Source of the DNA: Marivivens donghaensis
GTDB lineage: Bacteria; Pseudomonadota; Alphaproteobacteria; Rhodobacterales; Rhodobacteraceae
Direction of reading: 5' to 3'
Assembly: GCF_023541015.1 (NCBI RefSeq)
Contig: NZ_JALNPR010000002.1
Coordinates: 310,001 to 374,000, forward strand
DNA length: 64,000 nucleotides
Every line of letters starts with the position of its first letter. Positions within the stretch are counted from its first letter, which is position 1. The translations under genes were made by a program, and so were the position numbers. Under the pieces are notes generated by a model, which made no database searches, had not been told where the DNA came from, and saw nothing but the letters and a program-made list of their open reading frames with translations. Shown piece after piece: positions 45,603 to 54,055 of this stretch.

Positions 45603-47438
45603 ATGCCCTATTACCGTTCTCGTAAATCCACCCATGGCCGCAACATGGCAGGTGCCCGTGGTCTTTGGCGTGCCACAGGCATGACCGATGGTGATTTTGG
45701 TAAGCCGATTATCGCAGTCGTGAACTCGTTCACCCAGTTCGTTCCGGGTCACGTTCACCTCAAAGACCTCGGTCAAATGGTCGCCCGCGAAATCGAAAAA
45801 GCAGGCGGCGTTGCAAAAGAATTTAACACGATCGCGGTCGATGACGGCATCGCGATGGGTCACGACGGGATGCTCTATTCGCTCCCTAGCCGCGAAATCA
45901 TCGCTGACTCGGTCGAATACATGGTGAACGCGCACTGCGCTGACGCGATGGTCTGTATCTCGAACTGTGACAAGATCACCCCGGGTATGATGATGGCGGC
46001 AATGCGCCTGAACATCCCCGTGATCTTTGTATCTGGCGGCCCGATGGAAGCTGGCAAGGTTCAGATCGGCGATCTAGAGCACGCGCTCGACCTCGTTGAC
46101 GCGATGGTTGCTGCAGCTGACGACAAATATACTGATGAAGAAGTTGACGCGATTGAGAAAGCCGCCTGCCCGACCTGTGGCTCGTGCTCTGGTATGTTCA
46201 CCGCGAACTCGATGAACTGCCTTGCTGAGGCGCTCGGCCTTGCTCTGCCGGGTAACGGTTCGGTTCTCGCAACGCATGCGGATCGCAAGGAACTCTTCCT
46301 CGAGGCGGGTCGCAAGATCGTTGAAATCACCAAAGCCCACTACGAAGAAGAGAAACCGGGGCTTCTACCGCGTGACATCGCGACGTTTGAAGCGTTTGAG
46401 AACGCAATGTCGCTCGATATTGCGATGGGTGGTTCGACCAACACCGTCCTCCACCTTCTCGCTATCGCTCATGAGGGCGAAGTGAACTTTACGATGGCGG
46501 ACATGGACCGTCTGTCGCGCAAGGTTCCGTGCCTGTCCAAAGTTGCCCCTGCAAAAGCGGACGTTCACATGGAGGACGTGCACCGCGCTGGTGGCATCAT
46601 GGCGATCCTTGGCGAACTGCATCGCGGCGGCCTGCTGCACGGCAACGTCAGCACCGTTCACACCCCCACTATGGCCGAAGCCATTGCAAAGTGGGACGTG
46701 ATGACCACCAACGACCCGAAAGTGGACGAATTCTTCCGCGCTGCACCGGGTGGTGTTCGCACGACCGAAGCGTTCTCGACCCAGAACCGCTACAAAGAGC
46801 TCGACCGTGATCGCAAAGGCGGCGTGATCCGCTCGGTAGAAAACGCGTTCTCCAAAGATGGCGGCCTTGCCGTTCTGTACGGCAACATCGCGCTGGACGG
46901 ATGCATCGTGAAAACGGCAGGCGTTGACGACTCGATCCTCAAGTTCACTGGCAAAGCCAAGGTCTATGAGAGCCAAGACGATGCTGTGAACGGCATCCTG
47001 ACGGGCAAAGTGGTCGAAGGCGACGTCGTAGTCATTCGCTACGAGGGTCCGCGCGGCGGCCCGGGCATGCAGGAAATGCTCTACCCGACGTCCTACCTGA
47101 AATCCAAAGGCTTGGGTAAGTCCTGCGCGCTCCTCACCGACGGCCGTTTCTCGGGCGGCACTTCGGGCCTGTCTATCGGCCACGTTTCCCCTGAAGCCGA
47201 AGAAGGCGGCCTGATCGGTCTGGTCGAAACTGGCGATACCATCGAGATCGATATCCCGAACCGCACCATCAACCTCGCTGTTGATGAAGCGACTCTGGCC
47301 GCACGCCGTGAAGCAAAAGGCCCGCTTCCTTGGAAACCCGCAGAGCCACGCAAGCGTCAAGTATCGACCGCGCTCAAGGCCTACGCAATGCTGGCATCAT
47401 CGGCAGCAAAGGGCGGCGTTCGTATTCTTCCAGAATAA
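45603..47438 (+). CDS. ilvD: Dihydroxy-acid dehydratase
   Basis: A 611-residue Fe-S dehydratase of branched-chain amino acid synthesis. Cluster-related motifs are [13 protein letters not shown] and [18 protein letters not shown]. The start at ATG 45603 ([15 protein letters not shown]) matches relatives; ATG 45591 is an alternative, and neither has a clear ribosome-binding site. The open frame continues upstream to 45501 but is not typical. A strong terminator follows. Confidence 0.97.
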   Translation: MPYYRSRKSTHGRNMAGARGLWRATGMTDGDFGKPIIAVVNSFTQFVPGHVHLKDLGQMVAREIEKAGGVAKEFNTIAVDDGIAMGHDGMLYSLPSREIIADSVEYMVNAHCADAMVCISNCDKITPGMMMAAMRLNIPVIFVSGGPMEAGKVQIGDLEHALDLVDAMVAAADDKYTDEEVDAIEKAACPTCGSCSGMFTANSMNCLAEALGLALPGNGSVLATHADRKELFLEAGRKIVEITKAHYEEEKPGLLPRDIATFEAFENAMSLDIAMGGSTNTVLHLLAIAHEGEVNFTMADMDRLSRKVPCLSKVAPAKADVHMEDVHRAGGIMAILGELHRGGLLHGNVSTVHTPTMAEAIAKWDVMTTNDPKVDEFFRAAPGGVRTTEAFSTQNRYKELDRDRKGGVIRSVENAFSKDGGLAVLYGNIALDGCIVKTAGVDDSILKFTGKAKVYESQDDAVNGILTGKVVEGDVVVIRYEGPRGGPGMQEMLYPTSYLKSKGLGKSCALLTDGRFSGGTSGLSIGHVSPEAEEGGLIGLVETGDTIEIDIPNRTINLAVDEATLAARREAKGPLPWKPAEPRKRQVSTALKAYAMLASSAAKGGVRILPE

Positions 47439-47458
47439 GTTCGCGCATCATTACAGTC

Positions 47459-47487
47459 AAAGGCCGCCTCTATCGGGCGGCCTTTTT
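47459..47487 (+). terminator. Rho-independent terminator after ilvD (bidirectional)
   Basis: AAAGGCCGCC (47459-47468) pairs with GGCGGCCTTT (47476-47485), then TTTTT. The complementary strand also gives an A-run/T-run around the hairpin, so it may stop dctM transcripts as well. Confidence 0.85.
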
Positions 47488-48797
47488 CATATCAGAAAGA
47501 GCGTGATCGCTGGGAACAAAAGCAAAATCGCCACGCGGATCAAATCGGACCCCACGAACCAAATAACTGCGCGATAGGTCTCTGGCATCGGGGTTTCACG
47601 ATCCATCGAGTTGATGATGAACAGGTTCATCCCCACAGGCGGCGTTATCAATCCGACCTCAACCACGATCAAAACGAGAACCCCGAACCAGATCGCCAGT
47701 TCTTCGGTCGTCATGCCCCATTCCATCATTTTCAACGCAGGGAAAAAGATTGGGACGGTCAGTAGTATCATCGACAGGCTGTCCATCACGCAGCCCATGA
47801 TGAGATAGAACACAAGGATGGCGATCAGGATAACGATAGGCGCGTAGCCTTGGGACAAGAGCCATTCCGACACCTCTTGCGGTGCACCTGATCGGGCAAG
47901 GAAGCCGTTGTAATACTTCGCGCCAAATACGATCAGATAGATCATCGCGGATGATTTTGCCGTCGCCAGAAACGCCTCGACCATAGCACTCCGCCCTAGG
48001 GTTCCGTTTAGCGCCGCGACGATCCCCGTCCCAGCCGCGCCAACGGCAGCCCCTTGGGTTGGCGTGAAGAGCCCAGTGTAGATGCCACCAACAACCGTCG
48101 CGAATACGGCGAGTACAGGCCAGACTTTGACCAGCTCGCGCATCCGATCCGCATAGGACACGGGCGGACGCGTGCCCGCTTGATCAGGATACCGCCGCAC
48201 ATAGAGTGAGATGGTGATGGCATAACCAACTGCTGCCAAAAGGCCCGGAATGAAGGCCGCAAGGAGCAATTTCGCGATGTTTTGCTCGGTCAGGATCGCA
48301 TAGACGACAAGGATCAAAGACGGCGGAATGAGGATACCTAACGTTCCGCCTGCGGCCAGCGTTGCCGTCGAAAACCCACCTGCATAGCCAGCGCGTTTGA
48401 GTTCAGGCAGAGCGACCTTGCTCATCGTGGCCGCCGTGGCCAGCGAGGACCCGCAGATCGCACCAAAGCCAGCACAGGCCCCGACCGCTGCCATGGCCAC
48501 CCCGCCGGGGCGATGGCCAATCCAGCTTTCTGCGGCTTTGAACAAGGCACGCGACATGCCGCCAATAGATGCGAAATGCCCCATGAGGAGGAACATCGGC
48601 ACGATTGACATGGAGTAGTCGGAAAATGTTGTGAAGGTCTCAGTCTTTAACTTTGCCAAAGCGAGGTTGGGGTTCCCCATCATCAACCAAAGCCCGCCAA
48701 ATCCCGCGCAGAACATCGAAATACCGATTGGCACGCGCAGAAAAATGAGGCCGAGAAGTGCGGGAAACGACCAGAGGCCGATTTCGAGGTTACTCAA
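47487..48797 (-). CDS. dctM: TRAP transporter large permease (DctM)
   Basis: A 436-residue DctM with about 12 helices, the conducting subunit of a TRAP solute/Na+ symporter. TTG 48797 is chosen: it overlaps the dctQ TGA by 4 bases and gives LSNLEIGLWSFPALLGLIFL; a longer frame upstream is only across dctQ. Typical blocks are GASLATAATMSKVALPEL-like GSSLATAATMSKVALPELKR and PPSLILVVYAILTEQNIAKL. Substrate unknown; no dctP is adjacent. Confidence 0.93.
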   Translation of the reverse strand: MSNLEIGLWSFPALLGLIFLRVPIGISMFCAGFGGLWLMMGNPNLALAKLKTETFTTFSDYSMSIVPMFLLMGHFASIGGMSRALFKAAESWIGHRPGGVAMAAVGACAGFGAICGSSLATAATMSKVALPELKRAGYAGGFSTATLAAGGTLGILIPPSLILVVYAILTEQNIAKLLLAAFIPGLLAAVGYAITISLYVRRYPDQAGTRPPVSYADRMRELVKVWPVLAVFATVVGGIYTGLFTPTQGAAVGAAGTGIVAALNGTLGRSAMVEAFLATAKSSAMIYLIVFGAKYYNGFLARSGAPQEVSEWLLSQGYAPIVILIAILVFYLIMGCVMDSLSMILLTVPIFFPALKMMEWGMTTEELAIWFGVLVLIVVEVGLITPPVGMNLFIINSMDRETPMPETYRAVIWFVGSDLIRVAILLLFPAITLFLI

Positions 48798-49387
48798 TGA
48801 ACCGCCCCTTCCACAACGGGCAGGATCGCCCGCCCCGTCAGTGCCTCTGCTATTCGAACGGTTGCCGTGTAGAGGCTGCATAGCGCCGTGAGCCCCAGCC
48901 CAATGAGAGCTACCAAATACGCCCACCAAAGCGGAATCTGCAGCAATGTCGTCCGCGTGCCTGCACGGTGTTTTGCCTCTAAACCCTCGAACAATTTCCA
49001 AACGATCACGACCAGTACAGCGGCGACCAACACGTCAACAAATGCTTGGAGGATGCGCAAAACGGGCACAGGCATGTTTTGCGTAAAGAGGTCGACGCGC
49101 GCATGTCCTGCTGTCATCTGACACAAGGGCAAGAAAAGGCAAATCGTAACCGCCATGCCCAGCTCGACCAGTTCGAAATCACCGCGCACGGGCCCAATGC
49201 CCAGCGCCAATATCCCGTCGGACAAGGCTGGAGCGCGCTCAACCATCGCATGTGAGATGTCAGCAGTGATTTTGCCGATAATCGACAAGCAAACCATCAC
49301 GATGAGCGCTGACAGAACCAATCCGCCCACGATCGCACAGCCTTTTGCCAACCAAAGTAAAACTCTGAACATCCCGTCCACGTTCAT
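48794..49387 (-). CDS. dctQ: TRAP transporter small permease (DctQ)
   Basis: A 197-residue membrane protein with four helices, starting MNVDGMFRVLLWLAKGCAIV at ATG 49387. GHARVDLFTQNMPVPVLR is the conserved DctQ loop, and RTTLLQIPLWWAYLVALIG the second typical block. It partners dctM. No substrate-binding protein gene lies upstream; the leader region has a terminator-like hairpin. Confidence 0.92.
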   Translation of the reverse strand: MNVDGMFRVLLWLAKGCAIVGGLVLSALIVMVCLSIIGKITADISHAMVERAPALSDGILALGIGPVRGDFELVELGMAVTICLFLPLCQMTAGHARVDLFTQNMPVPVLRILQAFVDVLVAAVLVVIVWKLFEGLEAKHRAGTRTTLLQIPLWWAYLVALIGLGLTALCSLYTATVRIAEALTGRAILPVVEGAVH

Positions 49388-49449
49388 ATGCCCCTTTGAC
49401 CGCAGCGATATGCGCAAAGGTCCTGAAAGTCGAGATTTTAGGGGGCCAG

Positions 49450-49499
49450 AAATACAAAACCCCCGATCCGCTCAGCCTTTTGGGCGATCAGATCGGGGG
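49450..49499 (-). terminator. Terminator-like hairpin in the leader of dctQM
   Basis: On the minus strand GATCGGGGG at the 3' side (49468-49460) pairs with CCCCCGATC at the 5' side (49499-49491), followed by TTTTGTATTT. The stem is 9 bp with a 22-base loop. It lies 73 bases before the dctQ start, so a transcript coming from upstream would be terminated or attenuated before dctQ. Confidence 0.65.
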
Positions 49500-49510
49500 T
49501 ATTAATGCTA

Positions 49511-49540
49511 GTCCATATCCCTCCTCCAAAGCATATGGAC
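49511..49540 (-). repeat. Inverted repeat with ribosome-binding site and a two-codon ORF upstream of dctQM
   Basis: GTCCATAT (49511) and ATATGGAC (49533) form an 8-bp stem. On the minus strand the loop contains GGAGGAGGG, an excellent Shine-Dalgarno, followed after two bases by ATG GAC TAG, a two-codon reading frame. This may be the remains of a dctP start or a leader peptide. Confidence 0.45.
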
Positions 49541-49576
49541 CTGCATCAAACTGAAACCTGTGTTTCGAGCGTCAAC

Positions 49577-49591
49577 GTGACGGCAGGTCAC
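49577..49591. promoter_or_regulatory. Palindrome GTGAC-N5-GTCAC
   Basis: A 5-5-5 inverted repeat roughly midway between dctQ and maoC/pta. Size fits an operator; the factor is unknown. Confidence 0.3.
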
Positions 49592-49637
49592 CCTGATGTC
49601 AAATAGTGCAAATACAACCTATACTTTTGAGACTTTT

Positions 49638-49654
49638 ATGCTGCTGTGCAGCAT
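49638..49654. promoter_or_regulatory. Candidate PhaR-type operator upstream of maoC/pta-ackA
   Basis: ATGCTGC-TGT-GCAGCAT, a 7-3-7 perfect palindrome containing CTGC-N3-GCAG. It ends about 24 bases before a plausible -35 (49679). It is followed by TTTTT and could alternatively act as a weak plus-strand terminator, but no plus-strand gene lies upstream to terminate. Confidence 0.55.
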
Positions 49655-49678
49655 TTTTCCACATTATCGATTGAGCCG

Positions 49679-49706
49679 TTGAACTGTCGAGCCAGTTTCA
49701 TAATTT
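49679..49706 (+). promoter_or_regulatory. Predicted promoter of maoC/pta-ackA
   Basis: TTGAAC (49679-49684), a 16-base spacer, TAATTT (49701-49706), then about 95 bases to the ATG. Pattern match only. Confidence 0.35.
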
Positions 49707-49800
49707 TATGATTAAGGTCAAAGCGAAAGCCCGTGGGGACAGCTAGTGACCTCTCGGGAGGAACGACCGGACACCAACTCAAGGGAGCCATCGGGCCACC

Positions 49801-51198
49801 ATGCATCTCGTAAACAAAACATTCGATGAACTCAGAATCGGTCAGACCGAATCCCTCCGCCGATTGGTGACGGCAGACGACCTGTACGTGTTCGCCAACG
49901 TATCAGGGAACTACAACCCGATGCACCTGCCGCGTCACGATGGCGACGGCGATGGTTCGGTCGAAAGCGTCGCGCCTGGGATGTATGTGGCCTCACTGAT
50001 TTCCGCGGTGCTGGGAACTTGCTTGCCTGGCCCTGGAACGCTTTATCGTCGCCAGACGCTAGAATTTTTTGACCGCGTTCATGCTGGCGAAGAAATAATC
50101 TGCACGGTCACTGTCACCACCAAAGATGAGGATGGGATAGTCACTCTATCCACCGACATCACCCATGCTGACACGGGCAACCTCGTGTTGCGTGGTGAGG
50201 CGCAGGTCCATGCCCCAACGGTCAAGTTTGACCAAGACAACGTAGACGTGCCGCGCCTCGTCGTCGAAAGGCATCGGCATTTTGAGGCCCTTCTGGAGAA
50301 GGCAAAGCCCCTGCCCCCACTTGCAACAGCGGTCGTCTGCCCCGAGGAAGTAAAATCCTTGGGGGGCGCGCTACTTGCGGCGCAAGAGAGCATCATCACG
50401 CCCATCCTGATCGGCAATCCTGCCAAGATCAAAGCCGCGGCAGACGAACTGGGCGAAGATATATCTGCCTTTGAAATCATCGCGGCGGACCATCACTCAG
50501 CTGGATCGATCGCCTGCAAGCTGGTCCATGACGGAAAAGCGGCTGCCGTAATGAAGGGGCATCTACACACGGACGATCTGTTGCGCCCGATGTTGGACAA
50601 ACAAAACGGTCTGCGGGTCGGCCGTCGATTTACCCATGTCTTTGTCATGGACGTTCCGGGCATGCGGCACCCCGTGATGGTCACGGACGCCGCGATTAAC
50701 ATCGCGCCTGACCTCGAAACCAAGGTCGACATTGTTCAGAACGCAATCGACCTCGCGATTTCTATTGGGTCCGAAGAACCGCTTGCCGCTGTTTTGTCTG
50801 CTGTTGAGACCATTAATCCGTCTATCCCATCCTCAATCGACGCTGCGCTTTTGTCCAAGATGGCAGAGCGCGGACAAATCACGGGCGGCAAAGTTGACGG
50901 CCCGCTGGCGATGGACAATGCGGTCGACATCGGTGCTGCCCGTACAAAGGGGCTAAGCGGCGATGTGGCTGGCCACGCGAATATCCTTGTTGTTCCCAAC
51001 CTTGATGCGGGGAATATGTTGGCCAAACAGCTCGCATTTATCAGCCACGCCGAAGGGGCTGGCCTCGTTCTAGGGGCAAAAGTTCCCGTGATCCTGAACT
51101 CGCGGTCTGACAGCAAAATGTCGCGCCTTGCATCCTGCGCTGTTGCTGCGCTCCATGACGCACGGCTCAATGGCGTCAAAGCAGGTGACGTGAAATGA
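49801..51198 (+). CDS. MaoC-like / phosphate acetyltransferase fusion
   Basis: A 465-residue two-domain protein. Residues ~1-150 are a MaoC hot-dog domain, and ~165-460 a PTA/PTB acyltransferase (ITPILIGNPAKIKAAADELG, MKGHLHTDDLLRPML, ITDAAINI-like VTDAAINIAPDLETKVDIVQ). Fusions of this type are known and usually annotated bifunctional enoyl-CoA hydratase/phosphate acetyltransferase. Here the hydratase motif D-x-N-P-x-H reads SGNYNPMH, so the catalytic Asp is Asn37. The nearby G-M block reads APGM rather than AHGM. The hydratase activity may be lost. Coupled to ackA, it converts acyl-CoA to acyl-phosphate. Confidence 0.9.
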   Translation: MHLVNKTFDELRIGQTESLRRLVTADDLYVFANVSGNYNPMHLPRHDGDGDGSVESVAPGMYVASLISAVLGTCLPGPGTLYRRQTLEFFDRVHAGEEIICTVTVTTKDEDGIVTLSTDITHADTGNLVLRGEAQVHAPTVKFDQDNVDVPRLVVERHRHFEALLEKAKPLPPLATAVVCPEEVKSLGGALLAAQESIITPILIGNPAKIKAAADELGEDISAFEIIAADHHSAGSIACKLVHDGKAAAVMKGHLHTDDLLRPMLDKQNGLRVGRRFTHVFVMDVPGMRHPVMVTDAAINIAPDLETKVDIVQNAIDLAISIGSEEPLAAVLSAVETINPSIPSSIDAALLSKMAERGQITGGKVDGPLAMDNAVDIGAARTKGLSGDVAGHANILVVPNLDAGNMLAKQLAFISHAEGAGLVLGAKVPVILNSRSDSKMSRLASCAVAALHDARLNGVKAGDVK

Positions 51199-52358
51199 CG
51201 ACCGTTTTAACGCTGAATGCGGGGTCATCATCGCTGAAATTTGCAGTCTACTCGTCAGATAGCGATCACCCGCTGGTCACGGGATTGGTGGACCGGATCG
51301 GGACGAATGCAACGTTGAAACTAAAGGATAAACGGGGGTTCGACCTACCAACGAAAACTGACGGTCTGAGCACACATCAAGAAGCGCTCACCTCTGTGCT
51401 TTCAGCAATCGAGCCAGAACTGGATGGACAATCGATCGATATCGTAGGGCACCGCGTCGTTCATGGTGGACTGTGGTATGATGCACCCGTGATGGTCACG
51501 GATGAAGTTTTAGAGCGGTTGACCACGCTCGAACCGTTTGCGCCCCTTCACCAGCCGCATAACCTCAATGGGATCAAGGCAGCCAAAGCGGCGTTTCCTA
51601 ACGCGCCTCAGATCGCCTGTTTCGACACCGCATTTCACCGCCACCACCCTTATGTGAACGATACCTTTGCGATACCCCGCGCCTATTACGACAAAGGCGT
51701 GCGGCGGTATGGGTTTCATGGGCTGTCTTATGATTACATTGCTGGCGAATTACGCCGCATCGCGCCGACAATCGCCCAAGGTCGTGTAGTCGTTGCCCAC
51801 CTCGGGAACGGCGCATCAATGTGTGCGATCCAAGACGGCAAGTCAGTCGCATCGACCATGGGGTTTTCGGCCCTCGATGGGTTACCGATGGGAACCAGAT
51901 GCGGGCAACTCGACGCGGGTGTCGTTCTATATCTGATGGACCAAGAGGGCCTTTCGGCGACCGACATTTCAGACATGCTCTACAAGAAATCCGGCCTTCT
52001 TGGGCTGTCTGATTTGTCAAACGACATGCGAACGCTAGAGGCCTCGGATAGCCTCGAGGCCCGACAGGCAATCGACTATTTTGTCTTCCGCATTCAGCGC
52101 GAACTGGGCGGGATGGCCGCTGCGATGGGCGGGATTGATGGCTTGGTATTCTGCGGCGGGATTGGTGAAAATTCAGCCTTTATCCGTGATCGCGTCTGCG
52201 AACGAACGGCATGGATGGGGATCGAAATCGATCACAGTAGGAACGACGCCCATGCGCAGGTCATCTCGACAGAGATGTCCCGAACAACGGTCATGGTCAT
52301 TCCAACCAACGAAGAGCTCGTGATCGCACGCGCCGCCCGTGAACTCACAGACGTTTAA
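51195..52358 (+). CDS. ackA: Acetate/propionate kinase
   Basis: A 387-residue acetokinase: acyl phosphate + ADP gives acid + ATP. LTLNAGSSSLKFAVYSS at the N-terminus, GHRVVHGG, GFHGLSYDYIAGEL and HLGNGASMCAIQDGKSV are intact; GGIGENSAFIR is near the end. It starts 4 bases inside the fusion gene and completes its pathway: acetyl-CoA to acetyl-P to acetate, with ATP. Its TAA shares TTAA with the stop of the convergent chemosensory gene. Confidence 0.96.
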   Translation: MTTVLTLNAGSSSLKFAVYSSDSDHPLVTGLVDRIGTNATLKLKDKRGFDLPTKTDGLSTHQEALTSVLSAIEPELDGQSIDIVGHRVVHGGLWYDAPVMVTDEVLERLTTLEPFAPLHQPHNLNGIKAAKAAFPNAPQIACFDTAFHRHHPYVNDTFAIPRAYYDKGVRRYGFHGLSYDYIAGELRRIAPTIAQGRVVVAHLGNGASMCAIQDGKSVASTMGFSALDGLPMGTRCGQLDAGVVLYLMDQEGLSATDISDMLYKKSGLLGLSDLSNDMRTLEASDSLEARQAIDYFVFRIQRELGGMAAAMGGIDGLVFCGGIGENSAFIRDRVCERTAWMGIEIDHSRNDAHAQVISTEMSRTTVMVIPTNEELVIARAARELTDV

Positions 52359-54055
52359 AAGAGGATATCGTCCAGATCATCCGAACCAGCGTCGGGCGCG
52401 GTATCGGCGACAGCTTCGAGAGTTACGAAATCGCCACCGAAAAGTTCGTCGTGGATGATCCGTTCACCTTCCATGGTGTATTTCGAACGGAGTGATGAAA
52501 GGATGTCCGACATTCGATCAGGGTCACTCGCGCCCTGATCGGAAACCGTATCCTTGAACAATTGCAGTCCCATCAGATGCGACCCAAGGCGGTCAAGACG
52601 TTCGCTAAAGCGCTCCAACTCACCCGTTGCCGATGCGATCTGAATTGGCAGCGAAGAGGCCGCCGCGTCAAAACCAGAACTGGTGCGAACCATCAGCCCA
52701 TTTGCTGTCTCGATCATATTGAACAGCGACTGGCCGTCGTTTGAGAAATCCGACAGGCAGTTTTCGAGGCCACCTATACGATCTTCGGTCAAGACACGGA
52801 TCGTTTCACGCGTATCGGCCAAAATCGACTGAAGCCGCGCGATGATGAGGTCGCTCTCGTCCGTCAAATCGCGGAGCCAATGCGCCAACTCGCGAAGTGC
52901 GCGGCCTTCAGTACCAAGTTTTGCGCAGATGATCACAGCGTTGATACCAGACAGACGGATCTGATGCGCGATGCCACGCAGGGTCGCTTCGTGTTTCAGA
53001 ATAACTGACAAACGGTTGTGGACTGCTTCTGCGCGGCCTTTCATGGCGGCGAAGTGTTCACCGTTACCGCGTAAGCTCTGTTCGAGCTTTTTGTGTTCCT
53101 TCCCACCCGCCGTCGACGAAAGCCCAGTCCCACCCAAGGTCGTTCGCGAAGCCGCTAGAATAGCCTGCTCGCCACGCTCCTGAACGGCACGCAAAGAGGC
53201 AATCGCCGTTTGGATGTCCTCTTGGGTCCGAAGCTTCATACGCTCGGACAATGCGATCGCGAGATCAGCCAGTCGGGACGCATCGCGGCCATCAACAGTT
53301 TCCGCAATCGCCAGTGTCTCTTCGACACGCTCGATACGCTGACGCGCGGAATCGCCGGTTTGAAGCGCCACGATGATACGCCCGACTTCAGACGCGATCT
53401 GATTGGCCTGTTCATCCATGTCCTGCGCGGCAGAAACCATGCCTGCCTGACCATCGCGAATTTTGGTCGACATGGTCGAGAACGCAGCAATGGACGGCAT
53501 AACGTTCTGGCGCAATTCGCCCAGCATCAGCCGCTGCTCGTAGTCCATCGCTCTGACGTCATAAGCAATTTCTGCCATCGAGTCGTTGATTTCGCTTAGG
53601 ATGTTCTCTGACTCTTCCGACATAGCGGCAAGCCTGTCGATAAAAGCCGTCACCTGCGGACGTGCGGGAACAAGGCTGTTGCCCTGAATGCGCGCGTTGA
53701 TCGAAATATTGGCGATGGTCCGAACAACGCGATCCAATTCATGGACTTCGGACGAAATCAGACGCACCGATTTATGCAGTTCTGACGATGCTGTCGTAAA
53801 GCTGCCGCAGTTGGCCTGAAGCGTCGAAAGATGCGCGTTGACGGTATCGATCAATGCGGACAGTTGCGCTTCGGTTTCAGCACCGAGTCCCTCGCGCAAT
53901 TCGCCAAACACCGACGACAAATAACCAAGCCGATCTAGGGCACCTTCTAGGCTTGAGCTCGTCGATACAAAGGTTGTTTCGATCTCTGATCTGAGCCGAA
54001 CAAAGTGGTCAATTGTCGCGCGAATGGGCGATTGGATAGGGGTAAAATGCGTCAT
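52355..54055 (-). CDS. Soluble coiled-coil chemosensory protein with two degenerate MCP-tip-like motifs
   Basis: A 566-residue, almost entirely helical protein with no membrane segment. ATG 54055 (MTHFTPIQSPIRATIDHF) overlaps the cheB stop by 4 bases. Two stretches match the spacing of an MCP signalling tip: about 113-150 (TIANISINARIQGNSL) and about 361-402 (GIAHQIRLSGINAVIICAK, then GTEGRALRELAHWLRDLTDE). Both keep I-A-x3-I/L-x3-N-A-x-I, while the usual QTNLLALNAA core is changed. The tail is acidic (SDDLDDILF). As last gene of the che operon it may be a cytoplasmic receptor or CheA/CheW scaffold. Function is inferred. Confidence 0.75.
   Translation of the reverse strand: MTHFTPIQSPIRATIDHFVRLRSEIETTFVSTSSSLEGALDRLGYLSSVFGELREGLGAETEAQLSALIDTVNAHLSTLQANCGSFTTASSELHKSVRLISSEVHELDRVVRTIANISINARIQGNSLVPARPQVTAFIDRLAAMSEESENILSEINDSMAEIAYDVRAMDYEQRLMLGELRQNVMPSIAAFSTMSTKIRDGQAGMVSAAQDMDEQANQIASEVGRIIVALQTGDSARQRIERVEETLAIAETVDGRDASRLADLAIALSERMKLRTQEDIQTAIASLRAVQERGEQAILAASRTTLGGTGLSSTAGGKEHKKLEQSLRGNGEHFAAMKGRAEAVHNRLSVILKHEATLRGIAHQIRLSGINAVIICAKLGTEGRALRELAHWLRDLTDESDLIIARLQSILADTRETIRVLTEDRIGGLENCLSDFSNDGQSLFNMIETANGLMVRTSSGFDAAASSLPIQIASATGELERFSERLDRLGSHLMGLQLFKDTVSDQGASDPDRMSDILSSLRSKYTMEGERIIHDELFGGDFVTLEAVADTAPDAGSDDLDDILF

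Larger units (their letters stand above)
49388..49800. other. Divergent intergenic region dctQM / maoC-pta
   Basis: 413 bases with no real gene. From the dctQ side it holds the terminator-like hairpin (49460-49499), the inverted repeat with a mini-ORF (49511-49540), a GTGAC-N5-GTCAC palindrome (49577-49591), the PhaR-type palindrome with trailing T5 (49638-49658) and a plausible promoter (49679-49706). It is the most structured non-coding stretch of the window. Confidence 0.6.

Noticed and set aside
46365-47360. 331-codon open frame antisense to ilvD
   Set aside because: Mirrors ilvD; product is not protein-like.
49638-49658. Hairpin with T5 read as a plus-strand terminator
   Set aside because: No plus-strand gene lies upstream to terminate; the perfect CTGC-N3-GCAG core and position before the pta promoter fit an operator better. 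A dual role cannot be excluded.
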